Source: Intrasporangium calvum
Lineage (GTDB): Bacteria; Actinomycetota; Actinomycetes; Actinomycetales; Dermatophilaceae
Direction: 5' to 3'
DNA length: 42,853 bases
Assembly: GCF_028446585.1 (NCBI RefSeq)
Contig: NZ_JAPFQL010000045.1
Span: 1 to 42,853 of the forward strand
Numbering within the stretch: position 1 is the stretch's first letter; the number at the start of each line of letters is the position of its first letter. Below the pieces are notes generated by a model. It ran no database searches, was not told the origin of the DNA, and saw nothing but the letters and a program-made list of their open reading frames with translations. A program made the translations under genes and the position numbers. Positions 19,004 through 28,007 of this stretch are shown one piece after another.

Positions 19004-20376
19004 GCTCGCTGACCGCGCCACAGCGGGGCGGCCCGCGTGCCCGGTCAGCCGGGGCGTCGAAGACCGGCGCGAAGTCATCGGCGGGGACCGGCCGAAGCCG
19101 CGCTCGCGCCTCGGCCCGCACCCCGGGCAAGGACTCCTCCGGCGGTCAGCCGATCGTCCACTTCGGCAAGCTGGAGTCGCCGCTGACGACCTACTACCTG
19201 CTCCTCGGTGTCACCGCCACGCTCGTCGTCTTCGGCCTGATCATGGTCTTCTCCGCCTCGAGCGTCGAGTCACTGCTCGCGGACGAGGCCTCCTACACCG
19301 TGTTTGCCAAGCAGCTCCTCTTCGCGGTGGTCGGCGCCGGGGTGGCGGCCTGGGCGGCTCGCTGGCCCATCAGGTGGTGGCGCCGGATCGCCTGGGCGGC
19401 GCTCGTGGGGGCGGTGCTGCTTCAGGCGGCCGTCTTCATCCCCGGGCTCGGGGTCACCTCGGGTGGCAACCGCAACTGGCTCGCTCTCGGGCCGGTGCAG
19501 GTCCAGCCGTCCGAGTTCGCCAAGCTCGCTCTCGTCCTCACCGGCGCCACCATCTTCGCCAACAAGGGCAGCCTCGCCGGCAACTGGCTCCACGCCGTCC
19601 TTCCCTATGTGCTGCCGATCTCCGCGGTCGTGCTCTCCCTCACCCTCGCTGGTCAGGACCTCGGCACGGGGCTCGTCATGGGGCTCATCGTCACCGGCGT
19701 GCTCTTCGTCGCCGGGGCCCCGAAGCGTCTCTTCGTCGCCGGTGGGCTGGCCGTGGTCGCCGGCATCGGTTACCTCGTCGCCACCAGCAGCAACCGGATG
19801 AACCGGATCAGCAACTGGCTCGACCCCGAGTGCCAGTCGGACCCGGACAGCTGGTGCGGTCAGTCCGTCCACGGCATGTACGCCTTGGCCGACGGCGGCT
19901 GGTGGGGCGTCGGGCTCGGCGGATCCAAGGAGAAGTGGAAGTGGCTCTCCGAGGCGCACAACGACTTCATCTTCGCCATCATCGGTGAGGAGCTCGGCCT
20001 CCCCGGGACCTTCCTGGTCCTCGTGCTCTTCGGCCTCCTGGCCTGGGGGTGCTACCGGCTCGTCACCCGCACCCAGGACCGCTTCGTCCGGATCGCCTCG
20101 GCCGGGGTGATGGTGTGGCTCATCGGGCAGGCGACCATCAACATCGGCTCCGTCATCGGCCTGTTCCCCGTCGTGGGCGTGCCGCTGCCACTGGTGTCGG
20201 CCGGTGGGTCCTCGCTCGTCACGACCCTGCTCGCCCTCGGCATGCTGCTGGCCTTCGCCCGCAACGAGCCGGGCTGCCGGGCCCTGCTCGCAGCCCGGCC
20301 GAGCGTGGTCAGGCGCACCCTCAGCGTGCTTCCCTCTCGTCTCCCCGCTCGTCCAGCTCGTCTCAGAAGTCGGTGA
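19000..20376 (+). CDS. ftsW: Septal peptidoglycan glycosyltransferase FtsW (SEDS family)
   Basis: 458 residues with ten predicted membrane helices after a ~60-residue disordered basic N-terminus (ARSAGASKTGAKSSAG). SEDS polymerase that builds glycan strands from lipid II together with FtsI. Seen: FGLIMVFSASS, NWLALGPVQVQPSEFAKLAL, GQDLGTGLVMGLIV, EAHNDFIFAIIGEELGL and PLVSAGGSSLVTTL, the FtsW/RodA signatures. Its place between murD and murG identifies it as FtsW rather than RodA. The GTG start overlaps the murD stop. Confidence 0.95.
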   Translation: MSSLTAPQRGGPRARSAGASKTGAKSSAGTGRSRARASARTPGKDSSGGQPIVHFGKLESPLTTYYLLLGVTATLVVFGLIMVFSASSVESLLADEASYTVFAKQLLFAVVGAGVAAWAARWPIRWWRRIAWAALVGAVLLQAAVFIPGLGVTSGGNRNWLALGPVQVQPSEFAKLALVLTGATIFANKGSLAGNWLHAVLPYVLPISAVVLSLTLAGQDLGTGLVMGLIVTGVLFVAGAPKRLFVAGGLAVVAGIGYLVATSSNRMNRISNWLDPECQSDPDSWCGQSVHGMYALADGGWWGVGLGGSKEKWKWLSEAHNDFIFAIIGEELGLPGTFLVLVLFGLLAWGCYRLVTRTQDRFVRIASAGVMVWLIGQATINIGSVIGLFPVVGVPLPLVSAGGSSLVTTLLALGMLLAFARNEPGCRALLAARPSVVRRTLSVLPSRLPARPARLRSR

Positions 20377-21479
20377 TCCCCGTGTCCTCGCCCACCTCCG
20401 TCCTGCTCGCCGGGGGAGGGAGCGCCGGCCACGTGTCGCCGCTCCTCGCCCTGGCCGACGCGCTCGTCCGGCGCCATCCCGATGTCAAGGTGACCGCTCT
20501 GGGCACCAGGGTCGGTCTCGAGGCCCGACTGGTGCCGGCTCGTGGACTCGATCTGAAGTACGTCCCGAAGGTCCCGCTGCCGCGTCGCCCCAACGCCGAC
20601 CTGCTGCGGCTGCCCCTGCGGCTCAAGGAGGCCGTGGCTGCCGCCGGGCGCGCGATCGACGAGACCGGCGCCGAGGTCGTCGTGGGCTTCGGCGGTTACG
20701 TGAGCACGCCCGCCTACCTCGCCGCGCGGAAGCGCCGGGTGCCCATCGTCATCCACGAGCAGAACGCGCGTCCCGGGCTCGCCAACCGCCTGGGGTCGCG
20801 GTGGACCCCGTTCGTCGCCACGACGTTCTCGGCCACCCGGCTGCCCGGAGCCCGCCGAATCGGGATGCCGCTGCGGCGGGAGATCACCCAGCTGGACCGC
20901 GACTCGAGCCGGCGTGGTGCCCTCGACTTCTTCGGCCTCGACCCGGATCGCACCACGGTGCTCGTCACCGGAGGCTCCTTGGGCGCCAAGCGGATCAACG
21001 ACGCGTTCGCCGCGTCCGCGACGGCACTGAGCCGGGCGGGCATCCAGGTCCTGCACGTGACCGGTCTCGACAAGGACTTCACGCCGCAGCTGCCCGAGGC
21101 GGGTGCCCCGTACGTCGTCGTTCCCTACGCCGATCGGATGGAGCTGGCTTACGCCGCAGCTGATCTCGTGGTGGCGCGCGCTGGCGCCAACACCGTCTGC
21201 GAGCTCACCGCGGTGGGCCTGCCCGCTGTCTATGTGCCACTGCCGATCGGCAACGGCGAACAGCGACTCAACGCGGCCGATGTGGTGGCCGCCGGAGGCG
21301 GGCTCGTTGTTGACGATGCCGCGATGACTCCCGAGTGGGTGCAGACAACCCTGATTCCCCTCGCGCACGACGAATCTCGCCTCCGAGCCATGGCACGGGC
21401 GGCTGCGGGTCTGGGGGAGCGGGCCGCCGACGAGGCCTTGGCGGACCTGGTCGACGAGGCATGGAGGTCCGGCCGGTGA
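20373..21479 (+). CDS. murG: UDP-GlcNAc:lipid I N-acetylglucosaminyltransferase MurG
   Basis: 368 residues. Converts lipid I to lipid II at the cytoplasmic membrane face. N-terminal donor loop LAGGGSAGHVSPLLALADAL (most homologues have GGGTAGH), FGGYVSTPAYLAA, IHEQNARPGLANR, TGGSLGAKRIND and the C-terminal UDP-GlcNAc site RAGANTVCELTAVGLPAVYVPLP. Start: GTG 20373 gives the same 4-nt overlap as the other genes here, GTG 20382 gives a protein three residues shorter; neither has a clear ribosome site. The stop overlaps the murC start. Confidence 0.95.
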   Translation: MIPVSSPTSVLLAGGGSAGHVSPLLALADALVRRHPDVKVTALGTRVGLEARLVPARGLDLKYVPKVPLPRRPNADLLRLPLRLKEAVAAAGRAIDETGAEVVVGFGGYVSTPAYLAARKRRVPIVIHEQNARPGLANRLGSRWTPFVATTFSATRLPGARRIGMPLRREITQLDRDSSRRGALDFFGLDPDRTTVLVTGGSLGAKRINDAFAASATALSRAGIQVLHVTGLDKDFTPQLPEAGAPYVVVPYADRMELAYAAADLVVARAGANTVCELTAVGLPAVYVPLPIGNGEQRLNAADVVAAGGGLVVDDAAMTPEWVQTTLIPLAHDESRLRAMARAAAGLGERAADEALADLVDEAWRSGR

Positions 21480-22939
21480 GCGCTTCACCCACGGCCGAGA
21501 GCCCCTTTGCCGCAGCGCGATTCGACTTCTCCGCGACCGTGCCTCCCGCCGAGGACCTCGGTGCCGTGCACTTCCTGGCCATCGGCGGGGCGGGCATGTC
21601 CGGGGTGGCGCGGATCATGCTCGCGCGCGGGATCACCGTGTCGGGCAGCGATGCCAAGGACGTCCCCGTCCTGAAGGCGCTCACCAGCGAAGGCGCCACG
21701 GTGTGGGTCGGTTTCGACGAGGCGCACCAGGTGGGCGCCGAGACGATCGTGATGTCGTCCTCCATCCGAGACGACAACGTGGAGCTGCGCGCAGCTCGGG
21801 CTCGTGGCGCCCGTGTCCTGCATCGGGCTCAGGGTCTCGCCAGCCTGATGCACGGGCATCGTCCGGTCGCTGTCGCCGGCGCCAACGGCAAGACGACGAC
21901 GACGTCGCTCCTCACCGTCGCCCTCCAAGGGTGTGGGCTCGACCCCTCGTTCGCCGTGGGTGGCGAGCTGGCGCGCCATGGGACCAACGCGCATCAGGGC
22001 CGCGACGACATCTTCGTGGTGGAGGCGGACGAGAGTGACGGGTCGTTCATCGTCTATCGTCCCGAGGTCGCCGTCGTGACGAACGTCCAACCCGATCACC
22101 TCGACTTCTACGGCGACTTCACGGCGGTCCAGGCGGCCTACGACGCGTTCGTCCAGACGATCCGGCCGGGCGGACTGCTCGTCACGTGTGCCGATGATGC
22201 CGGAGCGAGGACGCTCGCCGATCGGGCCAGGGCCTCGGGGACCCGGGTTCTCACCTATGGCTTCGCCGATGACGCCGACATCATGCTGCGTGACCACGGC
22301 CAGGACGGGCTGACCAGCGCCGCAACCCTGCTCGACGGGGGAGTGGGACGCTCGCTCAGGCTGGGAATCCCGGGGCGACACAACGCGCTCAACGCCGCGG
22401 CGGCCTACGCTGCCGCGGTCCACGGACTGGGTCAGGACCCGGTCGAGGTGTTGCAGGGACTGGCGTCCTTCACGGGCACACGCCGTCGGTTCGAGCCGAA
22501 GGGCGAGGCCTCGGGTGTGGTCGTGGTCGACGACTACGCCCACAACGCCGGGAAGGTCACGGCGGTGGTCGAGACCGCCGCCAAGCTGGTCGAACCGCCT
22601 GCTCGCCTCATCGTCGTGTTCCAGCCGCATCTCTACAGCCGCACGCGCGACTTCGCTGCGGAGCTCGGGCGCGGCCTGTCTCCCGCCGACGTCGTCGTCG
22701 TCATGGACGTCTACGCCGCCCGGGAGGACCCAGTGCCCGGCGTCTCCGGCCAGCTCGTGGCGGACGCCGTCACGGCGGCGAACCCGCAGGCGGACGTCCA
22801 CTACGTCCCATCCTGGTCAGAGGTTCCCGCCGTCGTCGCCCAGCTGGCACATCCCGGCGATCTCGTGCTCACCGTGGGCGCTGGCGACGTCACGATGATC
22901 GGGCCGGAGGTGCTGCGGCTGCTCGGTGGGGAACCCTGA
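21476..22939 (+). CDS. murC: UDP-MurNAc:L-alanine ligase MurC
   Basis: 487 residues. Adds L-alanine as the first residue of the stem peptide. VHFLAIGGAGMSGVARIML (31-49), P-loop AGANGKTTT (134-142), EADESDGSF, VQPDHLDFYGD, RRFEPKGE, DDYAHNAGKV and FQPHLYSRTRDF are MurC-specific. The GTG at 21476 has GGAGGT upstream at good spacing and overlaps the murG stop. The stop shares one base with the ftsQ ATG (TGATG). Confidence 0.96.
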   Translation: MSASPTAESPFAAARFDFSATVPPAEDLGAVHFLAIGGAGMSGVARIMLARGITVSGSDAKDVPVLKALTSEGATVWVGFDEAHQVGAETIVMSSSIRDDNVELRAARARGARVLHRAQGLASLMHGHRPVAVAGANGKTTTTSLLTVALQGCGLDPSFAVGGELARHGTNAHQGRDDIFVVEADESDGSFIVYRPEVAVVTNVQPDHLDFYGDFTAVQAAYDAFVQTIRPGGLLVTCADDAGARTLADRARASGTRVLTYGFADDADIMLRDHGQDGLTSAATLLDGGVGRSLRLGIPGRHNALNAAAAYAAAVHGLGQDPVEVLQGLASFTGTRRRFEPKGEASGVVVVDDYAHNAGKVTAVVETAAKLVEPPARLIVVFQPHLYSRTRDFAAELGRGLSPADVVVVMDVYAAREDPVPGVSGQLVADAVTAANPQADVHYVPSWSEVPAVVAQLAHPGDLVLTVGAGDVTMIGPEVLRLLGGEP

Positions 22940-23709
22940 TGAGACTGCTGCAGCGCTCCGGTGCCCGGGACACGCTCGGCACGGGCCTGTCCTCGGCGCG
23001 GGCGCGCTTCGAGCGACGGGCGGCCCGTGCGCGGCGGCGGCCGTGGTTGCTCGGCCTCGTCGTCATCCTCATCGGGGCCGTGGCTGGGGGCCTCGTCTGG
23101 CTCGGCTGGTTCTCCTCTCTGCTGCTCGCTCAACGTGTGGAGGTCAAGGGCGTCTCCGGCGCCCAGGCACGGGCGGTTCGTGAGGTCGCCGCCCTGCCGC
23201 TCGGCACCCCGCTCATGCGGGTGGACACCGACGCGGCCGTGACCCGGTTGGAACGTGACCGTCGGTGGGTGGGCATCTCGGTGAGCCGCAGCCTCCCGCA
23301 CAGCCTCGTCATCGAGCTCACCCCGCGGGTCGCCGTCCTCGGCGTCCGCCTGCCGTCCGGGCAGGTCGAGATGTACGACCGGGACGGGGTGGCCTTCCGC
23401 GAGGTCGACGAGGCGCCCCCCTCGGTGCCGCTCGTCTCGTCCGCCGGCGGAGCCAGCGCGGACGGCGTCAAGGCCGTCCTCCAGGCGCTCGCCGCCCTGG
23501 GCCGGGAGCTGCGCACCGAGGTGGTCGAGGTCAGCCTCACCGGCACGGACCGCGTCAGCTTCCAGATCGACTCCGACAGTGGTCGTCGCACCGTGGTCTG
23601 GGGCGGTCCGGGAGATGCGGTGACCAAGGCGAAGCTGGTGTCCGTCCTGCTCACGCAACCGGGGCAGACCATCGACGTCAGCGTCCCCGAGGCGCCCGTG
23701 ACACGCTGA
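22939..23709 (+). CDS. ftsQ: Cell division protein FtsQ
   Basis: 256 residues, bitopic. Basic cytoplasmic N-terminus (1-33), one membrane helix (about 34-58, WLLGLVVILIGAVAGGLVWLGW), then the POTRA domain from QRVEVKGVSGAQARAVREV with the conserved PLGTPLMRVDTDAAVTRLERDRRWVGISVSRSLPHSLVI block, and the beta domain. FtsQ recruits FtsL/DivIC and other late divisome proteins. Last gene of the overlapping dcw chain; it is followed by 274 nt before ftsZ. Confidence 0.93.
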   Translation: MRLLQRSGARDTLGTGLSSARARFERRAARARRRPWLLGLVVILIGAVAGGLVWLGWFSSLLLAQRVEVKGVSGAQARAVREVAALPLGTPLMRVDTDAAVTRLERDRRWVGISVSRSLPHSLVIELTPRVAVLGVRLPSGQVEMYDRDGVAFREVDEAPPSVPLVSSAGGASADGVKAVLQALAALGRELRTEVVEVSLTGTDRVSFQIDSDSGRRTVVWGGPGDAVTKAKLVSVLLTQPGQTIDVSVPEAPVTR

Positions 23710-23862
23710 GGTCCCACCGCCCGGCGCGCCCGGCAGGGACTCTAGGCAGCGCCAGGGGCCGTGACGGGCACCGCGACAATCGGCTGGGCGACACGCCGAG
23801 GCGTGGGTTGAACCGCCTTGTCCCACGGCATACCGTCGGGGCACGGGCTCGTGACCAAACCG

Positions 23863-23889
23863 TAACCTTTAGGTTGACGTTTAAGGTTA
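23863..23889. promoter_or_regulatory. TAACCTT / AAGGTTA dyad in the ftsZ leader region
   Basis: TAACCTT (23863-23869) and AAGGTTA (23883-23889) are perfect inverted arms around TAGGTTGACGTTT. A further AGGTT lies in the loop, so three AACC/GGTT half-sites sit within 27 bp. This is the most AT-rich patch in the 274-nt ftsQ-ftsZ gap and contains TTGACG, a -35-like word. I could not place a -10 with confidence. An operator or the core of an ftsZ promoter is likely; the rest of the gap holds no gene. Confidence 0.5.
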
Positions 23890-23983
23890 GTCCGATGCGG
23901 CTCGAGCCGCGCCGGCACCAGCGCCACCCTCACCGAACAGAACATGCAGCACCCAGCAACACCACCCAGGAAGGCCCACTCTC

Positions 23984-25339
23984 GTGGCAGCAGCACCGCA
24001 GAACTACTTGGCCGTCATCAAGGTCGTCGGCATCGGCGGCGGTGGGGTCAATGCCATCAACCGCATGATCGAGGTCGGCCTCAAGGGTGTCGAGTTCATC
24101 GCGATCAACACCGACGCCCAGGCGCTGCTGATGAGCGACGCCGACGTCAAGCTCGACGTCGGCCGTGAGCTGACCCGTGGCCTCGGCGCCGGCGCTGACC
24201 CGGAGGTGGGCAAGAAGGCGGCAGAGGACCATGCCGAGGAGATCGAGGAGGTCCTCAAGGGAGCCGACATGGTCTTCGTCACGGCAGGCGAGGGCGGCGG
24301 CACCGGCACCGGCGGCGCGCCGGTCGTGGCGCGGATTGCCCGCGGACTCGGTGCCCTGACCATCGGTGTCGTCACCCGGCCCTTCACCTTCGAGGGCCGC
24401 CGACGGGCCAACCAGGCCGAGGCGGGCATCGGTTCGCTCCGGGAGGAGGTGGACACGCTGATCGTCATCCCCAACGACCGGCTGCTGTCGATCAGCGACC
24501 GGAGCGTCTCGATGATGGACGCGTTCCGCTCGGCGGACCAGGTTCTCCTTTCCGGCGTCCAGGGCATCACCGACCTCATCACGACGCCTGGCCTGATCAA
24601 CCTCGACTTCGCCGACGTCAAGTCCGTGATGCAGGGAGCCGGGTCGGCGCTCATGGGCATCGGCTCCGCGCGCGGCGAGGACCGCGCCGTCCAGGCTGCC
24701 GAGCTGGCCATCAGCTCTCCGCTTCTCGAGGCCTCGATCGACGGCGCCCACGGCGTGCTGCTCTCCATCCAGGGTGGCAGCGACCTCGGCCTCTTCGAGA
24801 TCAACGAGGCCGCGCGCCTCGTCCAGGAGGCGGCACACCCGGAGGCCAACATCATCTTCGGCGCGGTCATCGACGATGCGCTCGGCGACGAGGTGCGCGT
24901 CACGGTGATCGCAGCGGGCTTCGACGGAGGCGGCCCGACGAAGCGTCAGGACGACCGAGCGCTCGGCCAGGTCATGGGGCAGCGCTCGGCCACGGCACCG
25001 GCTCAGAACAACCACGCTCCCGCCGCGTCGCCGCACGCGGCGTCGTCACACCCGCTCCCGCCGCAGCCGGTTGCCGCCCAGCCGGTCGCCCAGCCGTCCC
25101 CGTCGGCCGGCGCCTCGGGCTCGGGTCCGGCCCCGGTTCAACCTCCCGTTCAGGTTCCGGCGCAGCAGCACCACCACCAGCAGGTCGGCCAGCCGGTCAA
25201 CCACGCCCAGCCCGTCTCGCCGGCTCAGCCACCGTCCCAGCAGCTGCCCACCCAGCAGCCCTCGCGACCGGCCCAGCCGCCCCGACAGGTGACCTTCGAG
25301 GACCACGACGACCTCGACGTGCCCGACTTCCTCAAGTGA
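23984..25339 (+). CDS. ftsZ: Cell division GTPase FtsZ
   Basis: 451 residues. Tubulin homologue that forms the Z ring. [10 protein letters not shown] (16-25), tubulin signature [12 protein letters not shown] (102-113), the [12 protein letters not shown]7 loop that completes the neighbour's GTPase site, and the C-terminal tail [10 protein letters not shown] (442-451) that binds SepF and other partners in actinobacteria. Residues ~325-435 are a Gln/Pro/His-rich disordered linker (QQHHHQQ). The GTG at 23984 has CAGGAAGG eight bases upstream. It is set apart from the overlapping mur chain by its own leader and is followed by a strong hairpin. Confidence 0.98.
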   Translation: MAAAPQNYLAVIKVVGIGGGGVNAINRMIEVGLKGVEFIAINTDAQALLMSDADVKLDVGRELTRGLGAGADPEVGKKAAEDHAEEIEEVLKGADMVFVTAGEGGGTGTGGAPVVARIARGLGALTIGVVTRPFTFEGRRRANQAEAGIGSLREEVDTLIVIPNDRLLSISDRSVSMMDAFRSADQVLLSGVQGITDLITTPGLINLDFADVKSVMQGAGSALMGIGSARGEDRAVQAAELAISSPLLEASIDGAHGVLLSIQGGSDLGLFEINEAARLVQEAAHPEANIIFGAVIDDALGDEVRVTVIAAGFDGGGPTKRQDDRALGQVMGQRSATAPAQNNHAPAASPHAASSHPLPPQPVAAQPVAQPSPSAGASGSGPAPVQPPVQVPAQQHHHQQVGQPVNHAQPVSPAQPPSQQLPTQQPSRPAQPPRQVTFEDHDDLDVPDFLK

Positions 25340-25343
25340 GACC

Positions 25344-25381
25344 GCGATGCGGGGCCCGGCTCGTGCCGGGTCCCGCATCGC
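25344..25381 (+). terminator. Strong hairpin after ftsZ
   Basis: A 17-bp stem (25344-25360 with 25365-25381) with one G-T pair and a TCGT loop, starting five bases after the ftsZ stop. It lacks a U-tract but is by far the strongest fold in the gap, so it probably ends or limits the ftsZ transcript before pgeF. Confidence 0.75.
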
Positions 25382-25451
25382 GCGTCCGGCAGGCGCCCGG
25401 CCGTGGGGCAGCAGTCGGGGACCGGGGAGCACGGCGGGGTAGGTTGGGGCC

Positions 25452-26201
25452 GTGTTCTACTGGCGATCGACGATTCGCGGGGCCGATGGGCGCCGCTGGG
25501 CCGAGGTGGCCTTCACCGGACGAGCCGCGGCTCGCGGGCAGGAGCCCTATCTCGGGCTGAACCTCGGCGGTCACGTGGGGGACGACCCTGACGTGGTGGC
25601 GGAGAACCGCGAGGCGGTCGCGGCAGCGTTGGGGCTGCCCCGCTCTCGGTTCGTCTTCCTCAACCAGGTGCACGGCACCGACGTCGTCCAGGTCGCGGGT
25701 CCGTGGCCCGGCCCGGCTCCCGAGGCCGACGGCATGGTCACGACAGCCGACGAGCTCGGCCTGGGTGTGCTGGTCGCCGACTGTGTGCCGGTCCTGCTCC
25801 ATGACCTTCGGGCCGGGGTGATCGGTGTGGTGCACGCCGGTCGGCCCGGGATGCTGGGCGGCGTCGTCCCCCGGGCCGTCGAGCAGATGCGATCCCTCGG
25901 GGCGCAGCGGTTGGGTGCTGTGGTCGGGCCGTCGGTGTGCGGGCGGTGCTACGAGGTCCCGTCCGAGCTGGTGCAGCGGGCCGCAACCGTGGCGCCGAGC
26001 TCGGTGACCACGTCCTGGTCGGGGACGCCGGCGATCGACGTGGCGAGTGGGGTGGTCGAGCAGCTGACCCAGCTCGACGTGACCGTGGACCGGGTGCCGG
26101 GCTGCACCAGAGAGGACGAGGACCTGTACTCCTACCGCCGCGAGGGAACGACGGGCCGCTTCGCGGGCGTGATCGTCATGCATGAGGATGCGAGCAGATG
26201 A
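25452..26201 (+). CDS. pgeF: YfiH/PgeF family purine nucleoside phosphorylase-like protein (peptidoglycan editing factor)
   Basis: 249 residues, the full family length. Zinc-site residues: His in NQVHGTD, Cys in VLVADCVPVLL and His in GVVHAGRPG; the GPSVCGRCYEVP block follows. The family was once called multicopper polyphenol oxidase (laccase) and is now known for purine nucleoside activity and for clearing misincorporated residues from peptidoglycan precursors, which fits a place beside ftsZ. The GTG start at 25452 gives MFYWRST, matching the usual N-terminal strand. The stop overlaps the yggS ATG (ATGA), so the two are co-translated. Confidence 0.88.
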   Translation: MFYWRSTIRGADGRRWAEVAFTGRAAARGQEPYLGLNLGGHVGDDPDVVAENREAVAAALGLPRSRFVFLNQVHGTDVVQVAGPWPGPAPEADGMVTTADELGLGVLVADCVPVLLHDLRAGVIGVVHAGRPGMLGGVVPRAVEQMRSLGAQRLGAVVGPSVCGRCYEVPSELVQRAATVAPSSVTTSWSGTPAIDVASGVVEQLTQLDVTVDRVPGCTREDEDLYSYRREGTTGRFAGVIVMHEDASR

Positions 26202-26923
26202 CGGCGGCACCGGCTCCGGAACGCCGGCTCCAGCTGTCGGCCGGGCTCGAAGCCGTCCGTGAGCGGATCACTGCCGCGTGTGCGGCGGCCGGCCGCGACC
26301 CGGCCGAGGTCACCCTCGTGGTCGTCACCAAGTACTTCCCGCCGAGCGACGTCCTCCTCCTCCACGAGCTCGGCGTGCGGGCCATCGGGGAGAACAAGGA
26401 CCAGGAGGCCGGTGCGAAGATCGAGGCCGTCCGAGCCGTACTGCCGCCCGGTTCGGACCTCGAGCTGCACTTCGTGGGACGGCTGCAGTCCAACAAGGCG
26501 CGGCACGTGGCCCGCTACGCGGATGTCGTCCACTCCGTCGACCGGGAGAAGCTGCTCGCCGGCCTCGAGGCGGGCGCGCTGGAGCGCGGACACCGCCTGT
26601 CGGTGCTCATCCAGGTCAGCCTCGACGGTGACGTGTCCCGAGGTGGCGCACTCCCGGCCGACGTGACCGACCTCGCTGCTGCCGTGGCCGATCGACCCGG
26701 CCTGCTGCTCAAGGGCGTCATGGCCGTGGCCCCGCTCGACGTGGAGCCGGACCGCGCCTTCGGCGCCCTCTTGGAGGTCGCGAACGGCCTGCGGACCAAT
26801 CACCCGGAGGCCGACTGGGTCTCGGCGGGGATGAGCGGCGACCTGGAGGCGGCCATCCGGCACGGAGCGACACACCTGCGTGTCGGAACCGCAATCCTCG
26901 GAACACGCCCGTCACTTCTGTAA
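26198..26923 (+). CDS. yggS: Pyridoxal phosphate homeostasis protein (YggS/PLPBP family)
   Basis: 241 residues. TIM-barrel, PLP-binding protein related to the N-terminal domain of alanine racemase, which buffers free [15 protein letters not shown] carries the Schiff-base lysine (VTK), followed by [33 protein letters not shown] and the C-terminal [25 protein letters not shown], all conserved in the family. In actinobacteria this gene almost always sits between pgeF and sepF, as here. The ATG overlaps the pgeF stop. Confidence 0.93.
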   Translation: MTAAPAPERRLQLSAGLEAVRERITAACAAAGRDPAEVTLVVVTKYFPPSDVLLLHELGVRAIGENKDQEAGAKIEAVRAVLPPGSDLELHFVGRLQSNKARHVARYADVVHSVDREKLLAGLEAGALERGHRLSVLIQVSLDGDVSRGGALPADVTDLAAAVADRPGLLLKGVMAVAPLDVEPDRAFGALLEVANGLRTNHPEADWVSAGMSGDLEAAIRHGATHLRVGTAILGTRPSLL

Positions 26924-26961
26924 CGTCGAAGCCATCCGCATCCGAACGTTTGGGAGTTGGC

Positions 26962-27444
26962 ATGGCAGGGGCACTGCGCAAGACGATGGTGTACCTGGGA
27001 CTCAGCGAAGAGGACCCGCGTCACGATCGCTACGAGGACTACGACGCCTACGACGACCCCGACCGCTTCGAGGAGGAGTCGGACCACACGGCCGCCGTGA
27101 CGCCGCTGCCGACCAAGCGACCCGTCGCTGCCGTGGTGCGGGACGCCGATGTCCACCCGCTGAACCGCATCACCACGATCCACCCTCGGACCTACAACGA
27201 GGCGAAGAACATCGGTGAGTGGTTCCGGGACCAGGTGCCGGTCATCATGAACCTGAGCGACATGGATGATGCCGACGCCAAGCGACTCGTCGACTTCGCC
27301 GCCGGTCTCGTCTTCGGCCTGCACGGCACGATCGAGCGGGTGACCTCGAAGGTGTTCCTCCTCTCGCCGGCCCACGTCGAGATCGCCGCGGACGAGCCCG
27401 AGGCGGCCGCTCCCGCCACCCGCGGTTTCTTCAACCAGAGCTGA
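26962..27444 (+). CDS. sepF: Cell division protein SepF
   Basis: 160 residues. N-terminal amphipathic membrane-targeting helix ([14 protein letters not shown]), a Tyr/Asp/Glu-rich linker ([16 protein letters not shown]) and the C-terminal SepF dimerisation domain ([25 protein letters not shown] ... [21 protein letters not shown]). SepF anchors FtsZ to the membrane in actinobacteria by binding its C-terminal tail. ATG 26962 is preceded by GGGAG with a 5-nt spacer; an upstream GTG at 26950 would add MGVG and lacks support. It lies 38 nt after yggS. Confidence 0.95.
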   Translation: MAGALRKTMVYLGLSEEDPRHDRYEDYDAYDDPDRFEEESDHTAAVTPLPTKRPVAAVVRDADVHPLNRITTIHPRTYNEAKNIGEWFRDQVPVIMNLSDMDDADAKRLVDFAAGLVFGLHGTIERVTSKVFLLSPAHVEIAADEPEAAAPATRGFFNQS

Positions 27445-27465
27445 CCTTCCGTCATCGGCCTCGCG

Positions 27466-27503
27466 TCGGGCCCTGCTGCCGTGGGTAGCGGGGCCCGATT
27501 TCT
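27466..27503 (+). terminator. Intrinsic terminator after sepF
   Basis: TCGGGCCC+TGCTGCC (27466-27480) pairs with GGTAGCG+GGGCCCGA (27484-27498) around a GTG loop, about 15 bp with wobble pairs, and is followed by TTTCT. This is the most classical intrinsic terminator in the window. yggT beyond it therefore probably has its own promoter. Confidence 0.85.
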
Positions 27504-27536
27504 GGCACCGCCGCATCATCAGGGACACTGAGCACC

Positions 27537-27821
27537 ATGGACGTGATCTGGACCATCTATGGAGTGGTGGTCTTCACCTTCTTCATCGCCCTCATCGCTC
27601 GCTTCGTGCTGGAGTGGGTGCAGGTGCTGTCGCGCTCGTGGCGGCCGAGCGGTCTCGTCCTCGTGCTCGCGGAGGCGGTCTACACGGTGACCGACCCGCC
27701 CCTCAGAGCGCTGCGCAAGGTGATCCCGTCGCCGACGTTGGGTGGGGTGCGACTCGACCTGAGCTTCCTCGTCCTCATGCTGTTGACGTCCTTCGCGCTC
27801 AATCTGCCCCAGTGGTTCTGA
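27537..27821 (+). CDS. YggT family membrane protein
   Basis: 94 residues with two membrane helices: IWTIYGVVVFTFFIALIARFVLEWV at the N-terminus and SFLVLMLLTSFALNL near the C-terminus. Between them is the conserved YTVTDPPLRALRKVIPSP loop typical of YggT/YlmG proteins. These are linked to envelope or division functions and sit between sepF and divIVA in most Gram-positive genomes; the biochemical role is unknown. No clear ribosome site precedes the ATG. Confidence 0.9.
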   Translation: MDVIWTIYGVVVFTFFIALIARFVLEWVQVLSRSWRPSGLVLVLAEAVYTVTDPPLRALRKVIPSPTLGGVRLDLSFLVLMLLTSFALNLPQWF

Positions 27822-27943
27822 CCGCTGGCGGGTGGCCAGCCGTGCTCCCGGGGGCAGGCCCGATGCGCGGTGACCGAGCACCGGACCGCGCCGTGGGCGA
27901 CCGCCCTGAGCCGATGCACATCTGTGAATGGCATCATGTGGCT

Positions 27944-27973
27944 TTGGGCCGTGACCTGTTCGTTAGATAAGTT
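27944..27973 (+). promoter_or_regulatory. Possible divIVA promoter
   Basis: TTGGGC (27944-27949), 18-nt spacer, TAAGTT (27968-27973), in a locally AT-rich patch of the 186-nt gap before divIVA. The -10 is weak; TAGATA at 27964 is an alternative. The ribosome site GAGGTG sits just before ATG 28008. Confidence 0.35.
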
Positions 27974-28007
27974 GGCCCTGACCATTACGTCTGTATCGAG
28001 GTGACAC

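Noticed and set aside
25830-25860. PgeF HAGRPG instead of HAGWRG, taken as a broken active site
   Set aside because: The metal-binding His is kept and HAGRPG is usual in actinobacterial members.
26962-27444. SepF start at GTG 26950 (MGVG-)
   Set aside because: The family begins at the amphipathic MAGALRK helix and GGGAG is placed for ATG 26962.
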